Below are positions 1 to 12,400 of a DNA stretch of 64,000 nucleotides, one piece after another. The notes under the pieces are model-generated. The model was not told where the DNA came from, searched no databases, and was given only the letters and a program-made list of their open reading frames with translations. Each line of letters begins with the position of its first letter. The first letter of the stretch is position 1. Source of the DNA: Pagrus major (Eukaryota; Chordata; Actinopteri; Spariformes; Sparidae); contig NC_133218.1 in the NCBI RefSeq assembly GCF_040436345.1, forward strand, positions 6,140,484 through 6,204,483, given 5' to 3'. The translations under genes and the position numbers were made by a program.

Positions 1-38
1 ATCATAGATATATCAGTATCGGCCGATATGTTTCCCCA
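1..38. repeat. Repeat fragment at left edge
   Basis: 'ATATCAGTATCGGCCGATAT' contains the self-complementary ATATCGGCCGATAT-type core seen in many fish repeats. It is truncated by the window edge. Confidence 0.35.
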
Positions 39-118
39 TGTGCACCGAGAAAAATCAGTATTCAGTCTCTCCCTGATTGTTCACTACTTGTGTCCTCTCT
101 CTGTGTGTTAACCCTCAG

Positions 119-463
119 ATATCCGTGTGAACTACTGCTATACCAAGTTTGAAAATGGCCGCTGCCAGGCTCCAAAGCCTCAGAACACCTCCAAGGATGC
201 GTGCTGCTGTTCTCCAATGCCGGGTCAAGGCTGGGGAGACCCCTGTGAAATCTGCCCCAGCAAGACGGACGGTGTGTACATTTCTTATCACAGAGACACA
301 CAAGACATATGCATGAAGCACTCGTGTGCTTGCGAGTTCATTGATGAAATTATGTGTATTATTTAATGGTATTCATTACATTCACATCTTATGGTTCCAG
401 AGGCGTATCCTCTTCTCTGTCCCAATACGGGATATCAACGGGGAGAGGATGACGGTCCAAAAG
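119..463 (+). CDS. fbn1: fbn1 exons for TB domain 6
   Basis: Two exons (119-271 and 401-463) encode an eight-cysteine TGF-beta-binding-protein-like (TB) domain. It begins [11 protein letters not shown], has the diagnostic triple cysteine (DACCCSPMP) and the GWGDPCEIC motif, and finishes after the split codon with EAYPLLCPN. Domains of this family are structural spacers between cbEGF runs, and some fibrillin TB domains bind latent TGF-beta complexes. The split of this domain over two exons contrasts with TB7, which is a single exon here. Both introns have standard GT-AG ends (donor GTGTGT after 271, acceptor TTCCAG before 401). Confidence 0.88.
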
Positions 464-3400
464 GTATGTGTGTCAATAACACTTAATCATCCCTGTTCTG
501 CAACTCTATTGTAGCTGTGGCATTTAATTTACTTGATGTTGATGTTTTTTTAATTGCAGATATTGATGAATGCCTCAATGACCCTTGCATTAATGGTCAG
601 TGCATCAACACGGACGGCGCTTTCCGCTGTGAATGTCCCATGGGATACCGTCTGGACATTAGTGGAGTCAGATGTGAAGGTCAGTTTATCCACTGTTTTG
701 CTATATTTCTCTCTTCATCCTCATCTCCATCCTCTCTTTGTTTCTGTCATACTTTGTCACTGATTTATCCACCTGGGGCCTCATTACAGACACTTTTTAA
801 GTCTGAAATCCTCCCTAGACTCAGCATGGGATAATATTTGTTGGTTTTTTTTGGTGTTAAAGAAACGTGTTTCCCAGCTGCATTTAGGAAAAAATCATTT
901 TTTATCCTTGGACAGGAACTAAGCTTTTACAGAACTGAACCTGAAGTATTTAAGAAGTTAGGAATCCCACTTTTGGGTGGCATAGACCCTGTCCTAAATT
1001 CAAAATAACTGCCAAAAATGTCAGAACCACTGTTGTTAAGTCTGTATGGCAATGACACTGAAGATGGGAAACAACACGACATGACAACAACAAATACTAT
1101 GATTGAAATGCTACTCAAACAGTTATTAGAGAAGATAACACTGATGTTAGCCTGTTGGAGAAACTAATATTTACCTATCTTTGAAATTTAAGTTAAGATA
1201 GGATTAGCAGTTAGGACATTTTCTGTAATGAGGCCCCTGATATATGTTACTCTAACACCAAGATGTTTAATTGGGTTTATGTAACTTTCTTCAATACAGA
1301 CACTAATGAGTGTGACATCGGCAATCCCTGCGGCAACGGCACATGCACTAATGTCATCGGTGGCTTTGAGTGTGCATGTGATGATGGCTTTGAGCCCGGG
1401 CCAATGATGACCTGTGAAGGTATGTGAAATTAAATATGCACTCTCACATCCATCATGCAGCATTTGTAATCCTGTACTCGTACTGTAACCTGTTTCCTTC
1501 TGTTCTTTGTCCAGACATCAATGAGTGCGCACAGAATCCTCTTCTCTGTGCCTTCCGCTGTGTGAACGTTGTGGGCTCGTACGAGTGTAAATGTCCCACA
1601 GGCTACGTGCTGCGTGAGGACAGGAGGATGTGTAAAGGTACTACGGCTAAATGACTCACTCATTCACTCAACTTTCTCAGTCACGGTCCTTTTACTGAAA
1701 AGTGTTGGTCGGAAATAAACTAAGTACCTTATAGAGACATGTTGGCCCCATCCATAAAGTTACATAACATGCTATCTCTGTGAGATCCTCAAGAGTTCTC
1801 TGTCTCGGACGAACTTAAAACACTCTCTGGAAACTGTAAGCGGCCGAGTCACTGTTTACACCTCCGCTCTGTCAGATAGCTGGGGCACTATAGCAACGGT
1901 TGTATTTGGAGGGAAGCGCAGAGACAGGAGGAACTTCTCACTGTCTATAGCGTCACTGTTTACATTAGAGCTCCAAACAGACCACCAACCCTCCCACTAC
2001 ACGGCTGTTAGCACTACAGAGCTCAGTGTTGGGTTTTGGCAGGTACATTAAACTCTGGAGTGCTGTAGCGTGTATCTGAGTGTCTGTGTTACATCACTGA
2101 TGTAATTGCTGCAAATGAATGCATACACATAGATGTCTTCATGCTTGTGCACCCTCTTACGCTTGATATACTGTTTGTTTTCCAGACCAGAATGAGTGTG
2201 AAGATGGCATAGATGATTGCGCCAGCAGAGGCATGACCTGCAAGAACCTGATTGGTACATACATGTGCATCTGTTCCCCTGGATATACACGCCACCCCAG
2301 CGGAGACGGTTGCATTGGTAAGATCATCATACGCTCATACTGTAGGAAATAATGAACTCATTCTATTTTATGGCCTCAAATCTTGGCTTTACTTGCATGA
2401 AATAAATCTATTTTGGTACTCATAGCTATGTATTCTGTCCTCTTTATCCTGTCCTAGTAATTAGTGGACGTTTGTTATATAATTGACTGGTCATGCAATA
2501 AACTCAAGCCATCAGAGGTGTTTGCAAATTCACAGTTTCACAAGACTAAAATTCTTGTGGACATACTTATGCCATGAAAATCGAACATTAATCTGAATAT
2601 TCTTAACAAAAAATGTTAATCGGTCAAAAATATCAAGGTTCACTCTCTAAAACCCAAATTATTTACTTTGAAATAACAAACTGACACGATTAAAAGGATT
2701 AATTACTTCATATATGTAATGTATGGGATGCGTGGAATTTAGCCTCACGTTTGACATATAATAGAAAAGTCCTGTGTAACAAATATTTACGGTTATCTTC
2801 ACATTGTGTGTGTGTGTGTGTCTGTGTCTGTGTTAGATCTGAATGAGTGCACAGCCAAGCCAGGTATCTGTAAGAATGGCCGTTGTGAAAACACAGTAGG
2901 AAGCTACCGCTGCAGATGTGACCAAGGATTCGTCGCTAACCCAACACAGACTGAATGTATCGGTAAGTATGCTTTTATTAATTTATATAGCGTGCTCTTA
3001 CTGTCCTCTAACTTCACTTATTTGAGATCAGTGTCAGTTTTCATCAGTATCTGTTGTGTCTTCACTGCCTCTTTAGTTGTGTTACTCTAGTTTGTATAAA
3101 TTAAGCCTTTAGGAAATAAGCTTATTTTAGTGGCATCTGGTCTCACTGGTGTATTTTCAACATCTTTCATTGAAATTGAGTGTTGGAATTAGATTTAATT
3201 CTGGGATGGACAGTTTAGTCCACAAGTTAAAAACTTTTTGTAAAAAATCTACAGGCGTCATAAATTGGTAAATTAATGGAACAAGATCGACCAGCTGGGA
3301 CAGGGACATGGCTTTTAAGACGCCACAAAGATACCCCTCTCACCCAGTCACCCAGTTTAATAGCCAAACTTTTTCCAAGCAGATAAAATATTACACTTTT

Positions 3401-6400
3401 ATTTGGAAGTTATAGTTAAATATAAATGTTTCCTGCTATTGAATCTAAGTGAAAAAGGTTTTCATCTCAGTGGGAATTAAAGTATGTTCACTGTCTCGTT
3501 AAAAACGCACGTCTGTTACTTTCAAGATAGGGGCAAGGAAATCCTTTGACAGCCTTCCTCCCTAATCTAAATATATACTTCTGGATAGACTTGATGTGCC
3601 GAAGTCAGTGAGAAAAACTCCAGGGAGATTTTGTAACTCTGTGGTTTCGTGGCTATCTTCCTCCTCACAGACAGTAGTGATAGAGTCGTGTGGGTTTATC
3701 TATTTTACGTCTGGTTCTCTGAGGCCAGGTCCTGTCTGGGTGGTTTGTCTGCTTTTCTCAGGACCTCTCTTTTTTATGTGTGTCTCACTCTCTCATGTTT
3801 TTCTCCCGCCCTCCAGATAATCGTGAAGGCTTCTGCTTCACCGAAGTCCTGACCACTCTGTGTCAGATGACGTCTAGTAACAGAAACCTGGTGACCAAGT
3901 CAGAGTGTTGCTGTGATGGAGGCAGAGGCTGGGGCACCAACTGTGAGCTCTGCCCCCTGCCTGGGACCACGCAGTACAAGAAGATGTGTCCTCAGGGACC
4001 TGGGTACACCACTGATGGCAGAGGTAACTTACTGTTGAAGACACTTGATTTTGAATAAAATATCACTGTGAAAAACTGAATCAATGAACAATCAAAAGCA
4101 AATGTTCCACAGTCAGTTAATGAGTGTAATCGTAAGTAAGTAAGTATTGTTTTCTCATAAACAGAGCGAACATGAGATGGGTTTTCAAAACATCAAATTA
4201 TTTCTAAAATTGTTAAAATGACCAAACTGGTAGTTTTTCATGATTTAGGCCAAAATCATAACTTCCAAGTGTTTATTTATCTGACAGATTTCCTCCAACC
4301 TGCCAGGCAGCCACTAGTTTTATTCATTTCAGTAACTTGCAGTCGAAAGCTTGATTCAATTTGAAAACCATTTTTTCGTTTTCATAGAGGCGACAACAGC
4401 CAGGATTTAAAACTCACCTGCAAAATACCATTGCATTTATTATCCATGATATCAGCAAATCAAACCCAGAGGCAGTGGTGGAATGTGACTAAATACATTT
4501 ACTCAAGTACTGTTCTCAAAATATGAGATCTTGAGTGTTTTATTTTCCAGACTACTTTTTAATTTCAAAACTGCATATCTCTACATTTGGTGATTTTGAA
4601 TTTTAATGTTTGTGATCAAGTGACGGATTAAGTGTTCCTTTATGTGTTGAGGGACTTCTTGAGCCAAACAATGTCTTTAAAAAGCCTCTTGGATTAGCTG
4701 GGAAATGCATCATCACAAAGCTGAAAACAGGCTGTTTTTCTGACACCATGAAACCTTTTAGAGATTTGTGTTTCTCAGAGGACAGAAAGACGACAAACAT
4801 ATAATGATTTTATAGAACACGATGCATAGCTGTAGATTAATCTAGCAAACAGTATGTAAAGGAGTGAAAAATGAGCTCAACCTTAAACATCAACAGCAGT
4901 AAATTGCAAAATTAATATAGTATAGTTAATAGTAATATTAAATTAATAGTAATATAAATCCAAAAACATCAGATATTATAGGGAACATTTGACTGCATAA
5001 TGAATACTTCTAAGTAAATGTTGCTGATAATACTCACATTATTTTACTTGTATAAGATTTTGAATGCAGGACTTTTACTTGCAGTGGAGCAAACTTGTAA
5101 ATGTTTCAAATGCTTCCATTGCCATTGTAACATACCTTAACAATAAATAAATTGTTCAAGGTGATGGAATAGCACAACAAGTTTCAAGTCCCTGCAAGTT
5201 AATATTGTATGTGTACTGAAATGACTGGAAAGCATCCAGGTGAAAAGTAGGACATCAATTGTTGTGCTGTTTAAATTTGTCAGCAGTAATTTGTCCAGAT
5301 GAAACCAATGATATGGTTCTGAATTAACAGATGGTTGTTGTTGGCTGATGTAGTCACTTGCAAAGTATTGATTTTTACTTTGCCAGTAAAAAAAATCAAT
5401 ACTTTTCTACTTGACACAACACTGATGCATAACTAAATGCGTAGAGCGATATTTCCCTCAGGGGCACACAGCTGTTATTCACTATTAAAATCCAGCTCTT
5501 GGCAGATTATTCTCTGAAAGGACCAAAGAGTTAGAATGTACAGTGTTATTCCATCTCAGGCGACTGACTGGAAATTGATTTGTGATGAGTTTATCTGGAG
5601 CTCACTTTTCTTCTTTCCATCCAGATATTGATGAGTGTCGTGTGATGGGGAACTTGTGCAAGAATGGTCAGTGCATCAACAATCTGGGCTCCTACAGCTG
5701 CACCTGCAAACCTGGCTACACTACTGACATCAGCGGCACGCTGTGTGTGGGTAAGGCTTGATTCCACCTCCAGCACTTACACTTTATGGACTCTTTTCCT
5801 ACCATGCCCACCTCCCGTTCTCATTCCTGCTGTCTAGTAAACAGCCCAAACTACGTGGGTGGACTGCCCACACACTCCTCTGAAAAATGCGGCCTGAGTC
5901 TGTCTGTCTCATCATCTCCCCTTATGGAATTTCTGGCTGCAGCATCAAACTCTTTCTCTGTGTCTCACTCTTTCTGTCTCACACTCTCCCTTTAGATGTG
6001 GATGAGTGCATACAGGCACCAAAACCTTGTAACTTCATCTGTAAGAACACAGAGGGAGGCTACCTCTGTTCCTGCCCCCGCGGATACATCCTGCAAGAAG
6101 ATGGAAAGAGCTGCAGAGGTGAGACACACACAGCAAAACAGAGCCTCTAAATATTCAAGAGTAGCACACATTAAGCCCAGTTGCATGCTCTTGGATAGAG
6201 GGTGCTGCTCTTGTAGAGACCAGCAGCAGGTATTTGGCTGCGAGACAGAATTCCCCCTGGGGACATTAAAGTTGAAGTTGAAGTTCTTGCTTGACTTAGT
6301 TTCCAGGTTAGAGCCGCTGTACTGCTGAGTGGGCTGAGTGCTCTGCCAGCGTTCTGCTCAGCGGCGCAAGACGCTCCACTTGGACCGATGTGTGCACATG

Positions 6401-9400
6401 TTTGTTCATGAACGTGTAGCCTACATCCAGAGCCTGTGACATAGCGCATCTGGCAGTGTCTCTGTTTATCAGGCTTGTTTGTGAGTCCAAACAAGTGCTC
6501 ACACATGGTGTTCAGTTTTTTAGGGCCTCTTTCATCTTTATTTACCATAGCTTTAGTTTCCCCCCTCTACAGTCCCCCTCCGTGTTTCCGGTGTCTGGTT
6601 CATTTGCAGTTCATTTGTAGGTCAGTGACTGTAGAAGGACTGGAATTCGACTCACAGAAAGGAGCAGTGCCCATACAGAAGTACACACAGTGATCTGACA
6701 CAGCTTACACATCCTCTATATAAACTACTGAACAGTTTAGCTTTTCTGTGAAATTTATAACTGACTTTAACTGTTGTACAACTCATGTTTTTCAGATCTG
6801 GACGAGTGTTCGACCAAACAGCATAACTGTCAGTTCTTATGCGTTAACACCATCGGCGGGTTCACCTGCAAGTGTCCTCCTGGCTTCACCCAGCATCATA
6901 CTGCCTGCATTGGTAAATAAACACATACAGAATATAGAAATACTGCACAACCAGGGATTTTGTAATTAAAGATACTCAATGCCGGTGTTGTAAAAAGTAC
7001 CCAAAAGTCATACTTAGGAAGATATAAGTGAATATCAACCAAATGACAAGTACTTGAGTAAAAGTCTTAGTATCTGATACTGAATGTACTTTTTACACAT
7101 TAAAGTGTGTTTACAGGTCTTGGGGAGTACTACTGTGTATGTGGAAAAAAATAGTATAAAGCCTTTTGTGGTTCCAGAAGAAGATGCATGTAATCTGATG
7201 AATTACGTCCAGTGATCTCACTCAGTGGCTAAATTGCATTGTGGGTAATGTAAGCACCAGGTTTTGAAAAGCAGTCCACTGGTCAGCATTCACTCTTAGC
7301 ACTTAACACTGTTGGACTCAACACGGCAGAACCAGAGATATCGCTTTTTTTATTCCACGCATTCTTCTTCCTTTTCAAAATCTGGTGCCTACATTACCCA
7401 CAATGCAACTTAGCCACTGAGTGACATCACTGGTGCCAATTTAACAAAACTGTACAGTACAGTACTTACGTAAATGTACTTAGTTACATTCCATCTCTGC
7501 TTTTCATACAATTGTCTGTGTATCCAAAAGGGATCTCACAGTGTAACTTCTTATAGTATCTTCTATAAAAGACCCCTGAAGCTCCCTCTTGTTTAACCTT
7601 TACTTACTCTCATTCAGAGTTAATGGACTCCGGCTGATATCACACTGATCTTATTAGGCTGGACTGGTTTGGAGTCATGGCAGCTTAGCAGTGCTTTGTT
7701 ATGGAACTTTTCACTGGATCGCCATGACTACCACAAGCTTTTTTTCCAGACCATAAAGCAGCTCCCATGACCTCACATCGAGTCAGAGACAGGGAACCCT
7801 CAATTTTAACTATAGGAATTACCCCCAGAAAAATGACATACAGTAGGTGTGGATGTGTTGGAGAAACATGCGTGTGACATAAAACAGCCAGGAACTATAG
7901 CTGATGTATAGGACACTGAACTCCTGAACACTTTTCCAGACACATTGGACTGTATAGAGCTTGTCATTCCTTCCAATATATCTTCTCCTTCAAGCTGCTG
8001 CTGTAAAGACATACGTGTCCTTATCCAGTATTAATGTTTGTCAGTCACACTGACTGACAGTAATCCTTCCTTTAAAGCAACTGCCAGGTAGTGCTTAGGG
8101 AAAGCAGACCTTCCCTCTATGCGTTTTAGCAGTACGTCCCACATGTTGACTGTTCAGAAAACAAAGCTGCAAAGCTGGGAACACATGAGAAGACTTGGAC
8201 TGTAAAAGACTCAGGATCAAACATGAAACAACTGATATTTAGAGATTATGGCCTTCTCTGCTTTGATGTTAGTTGCTAAATAGCTTAAAGAGACAGTTAA
8301 CCCCAAAATCGAAAACCATGTTTTTCCATCTAGATTGTTTTGGTGTGAGTGTTGGCCATAGAGATGTCTGTCCTCTCTCAAATGTAATGGAACGAGATGG
8401 AACTCGGTTTGTTTGCACATATTGCCAAAAAATGCATAAAGAAAACTCAACTGCAATGTCTCTTTCCAGAAATCATGACCCGGTTACTCAAGATTATCCA
8501 CAGACATTGTTGTGAGCAGTTTCATGTAGGAACTATTTTCTTTCTTTCTATCACCATGCAGAAGGAAGTGTACATGTACTCATGAATAAGAGGCTCATGC
8601 TCATGACAGTGCGGGATGTAAACATTAATGGTGTCCTCCTCCACTGAGCTGAACGTTAGCTAGCTTATACCATTTTCACAACACTTGCGTGTCACGTTCG
8701 TCATCATGAATGCGCCCGAGAAACAGGGAACAGTAGAAAGCAGTAGATCATATACCTCAGACTACATCCAGAAGACATTTAACTTGTTACTAAAAAAGTC
8801 TTAGTAATGTTATGAATTAGACACAGTTTTTCCGGAGTGAGAGAAACTGATGGGGCCACTGACATGGAAGCCACTGACGGTAACAGTGGTGACTTTTTTA
8901 ATATCTTTTACTTAAGCCTCTCTTTCAAACTCAGCGCCGACTAAACAACGTATAAAAAAGTACTAACAAGTCAGCGCCCTGAACTTCAGCATGCGTCATA
9001 GCATCGTGCATGACAAGGGGCAAAAATTAGCATGTCCATAAATGGTGTTGTGCTTCATCACAGCCAATCGGAGCTAAAACAGATAAACAACCCTGGCTAC
9101 TGCAGTAATTTGATGCAGGAATGGATGCCGATTGTGTCGTCTCCCACTGAAGATAAAAGCCAGATGTTAACAGGTGTTAGTGGGTTGTTTCCAGACTGAA
9201 AGGAGTAGTGGTTAACTAGCCTCTCATCCATGAGAAGATACCTGCTTCTGTGTATGCAGTGACACAACTGGCAGATGTAGTTAGGTAGAACGAAAAATAG
9301 TTCCTACATGGAACACAACAAGGTCTGTGGATTATTTTGAGTAACCAGGTCATGAATTCTGGAAAAAGACATTGCTGCTGAATTTTTGAAATATATTTTT

Positions 9401-12400
9401 TTGGTGCTTTGAGCACCACAAGCCATCTAGTTCCATTATATTGGAGAGAAGGCATCGCTACGGCTCATATCTCCAAAACTCAACAACAACACTCGCACTC
9501 AAAATACCTAGATGGATAAATAGCACTACAGATTTTGATTTGGGGTGAACTGCGTAGGTTATCTTGACTCATAACTCACTTTACTACCTTTTTTCTAAGG
9601 AAGGCTTGTAAATGGACATTCACTTCTGATTACTTTGCTATGACTCAAATGAGTGTCTGACTCACTCAGATGTTTATGATAGCCTCCTCTGGTCTGAGAT
9701 TAAATCAGTAGTTGAGAGATTTTATTCCTAATCCCCTGTAGACTGAGATAATTTGTACCAACAGTCCACGGTGACCTGCCTCATTATTCGAGACCCATGT
9801 CAGCTCTCCACGAATTTTAAAATGACTCAGCAGTCCAAATCAGGTTTATAATCAGCCTTTATATCATGTTTCCAGTTTTACCCTTGTCTGAACCTTCCCT
9901 CCTCTCTGTGTAGACAACAATGAATGTGCATCAGACCCCAATCTGTGCGGCTCCAACGGCGTCTGCCAGAACACTCCGGGAAGCTTCAATTGCGATTGCC
10001 AGCGGGGATTCTCATTAGATCCAAATGCACAAACCTGTGAAGGTCTGAAGACAATTGATACCAGCCTCAGTATCAGCTGATTCACTACAGAAAACAGACT
10101 CTTACAGTCATTTCGTTGTGTGTGTGTGTGTCCCTGACAGATATGGATGAGTGTGACGGTAACCACAGGTGTCAGCATGGCTGTCAGAACTTAGTGGGTG
10201 GATACAGGTGCAGCTGTCCTCAAGGCTACCTGCAGCACTACCAGTGGAACCAGTGCGTGGGTGAGTTAAACCACCGCTCTTTTTATCAGCAAATATAAAA
10301 ATTCCTTCCTTTTGGTGCATCCTGATTGTTTGGTTGCCAAAGTATGTACCATGCAGCCCAGATGTTCTGAGCTAGACTCCAGTCTGGAGCCTTTTTAAAA
10401 CGACTTATCAATCCTTCACCTATTTCCTGCGATTCTTAGAATATAAATATATCTAAGAAGTTTTTCCTTTCCTGTGGAAGTTCAACCCTTTCCTTGCTGT
10501 AGTAAGGTCATGTGAAGAGGAAATGCAGTCTTAAATCGGAATGCCCAACATCCTCCTTAAGACCCTATACCACCTGCAAAGATCTCGATCATCTTGATCT
10601 TTACTTGAAAGTGATTCAAAGAAAGAATATTATTAACATATTTTTAATACTATTTTTCTTAATTAAACACAGCTGTTTGCAGGATGCATAGTGATGAAGT
10701 CATGTTTCTGTTTGTGGCTATGTAAGATTAATAAAACTTTGTTTTAGTTACGTTACTGTTTCCACCTACTGTAGGTTACATGTAAGCCCACAGCTAACAA
10801 AATCGGTTGCTTAATGGTAATTTTGTTGAACTAAAGCTATCAACATTCCCTGGTAAAGTCCTGTCTTCATAATATAAGCTTGTTTGTAGCAACACAAGAA
10901 TCCGCTGCCGTGCCACCAGACTACAGAGCAGCTTCTTTCCTCAGGTTGAGACTCATCAAGTCATCCTCAGCTCTTTGCCAAAAAGAATAGTTTTAATTTT
11001 AGATTAAATTAAGAATAACTATTTAGAAATAGCCAATCTGCTTGCTAATCTTCTCATTTGCTTAAGTAGGTAAAATAGAAGCATCAGTAGTTAAACGTTC
11101 CTTGTCTGTTGAATACAAGACATTTTTTTCACAAGAATTTTTATTTTTTTTCACTCAGTTCCACACTCGTAAAAGAAAAAATCTCATGACAAAAAAATCA
11201 GTTTCACACGACATTTTTTTTTTTTTTCAGAACTTAGAAAATGGATCACCAAAAAAAAATGTCCCTTGCCCCTCAGGGTTTCTGTAGTTTAATCAATATA
11301 AAAGAGACAAAAATACAAACGATTACAATGAAGATAGAGTCACTGAAGGGACAAAGTGACCTGTTGCAGTTAGGACAAAGAACAGATGAAAGAAGGAGGG
11401 TGCAACAGCAAAATAAATAAAATTAGAAAAAGCTTAGTTACAGGCAAAGTCATTGTGTGCCTGCCTCCGCGTATACCCCAAAATAACTAGCTTTTGTTAG
11501 TTTAACCTCTATTTATACTTTCAATCTCTCCACATGTTTAAAAACATGGCACATCTCCCCAGTATTGTTTGTGTCCTTTAACTGGAATGACCGCTCTGTT
11601 TGTTTACTTCCTGTCCACTTCCTGTGACCCAGATGAGAACGAGTGCCTGAACAGCCAGATCTGCGGGGGAGCGTCGTGCCACAACACCCTGGGGAGCTTC
11701 CGCTGCCTCTGCCCCACCGGCTTCAACTATGAGCAGGGGGGTGGAGGCTGCACGGACGTCAACGAGTGCTCCACCAGCCAGAACCCCTGCAAGTTTGGCT
11801 GCTCTAACACAGATGGGGGCTACCTCTGCGGATGCCCACCTGGATACTTCCGTGCAGGACAAGGGTATGTGACTGAATAACTGTGTGTGAAAGCTGTCTG
11901 TAGACGTTTCTAGTTGACTGACGGTTCTGTTGTTGTTTCAGGCACTGTGTCACAGGTCTTGGCTTTAGTGGTGGCTCCAGTGCTGGACAGGGAGGTGAGG
12001 TGGATGATAATTCTCTGTCTCCTGAGGCCTGCTATGAATGTAAGATCAACGGCTATCCTAAGAAGGGACGCAAACGTCGCAGCACCAACTCAACACAGGA
12101 GGATCCTCTGGAAGACATGCAGGTAATCTGTCTGTCTGAATGCAGTGTGTAGGACTAGAGCTACCACTGAGGACACCGAGGTCATATCCCCTGTAATGTT
12201 TAGGGGAATTTGGTGTTTTATAACCCGATTATTTATTTTTGTTTATATAATTTTTGACTCAATATTTAGAGTGTTTTACCACTTTTAGGCCAAGAAAATA
12301 ATAAATAAAGGAATGTTTTTACTGGCTGTTTGGTGAAGGTCCTGAAAGGACTGAAAATATAATTGAACAGTTAATAGACAAGTCCAAATAGTTTTCTTAC

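Noticed and set aside
119-4023. Assignment of the fibrillin to fbn2
   Set aside because: Parts of TB7 look FBN2-like, but the C-terminal propeptide, the RKRR site and the dut/slc12a1 linkage fit fbn1.
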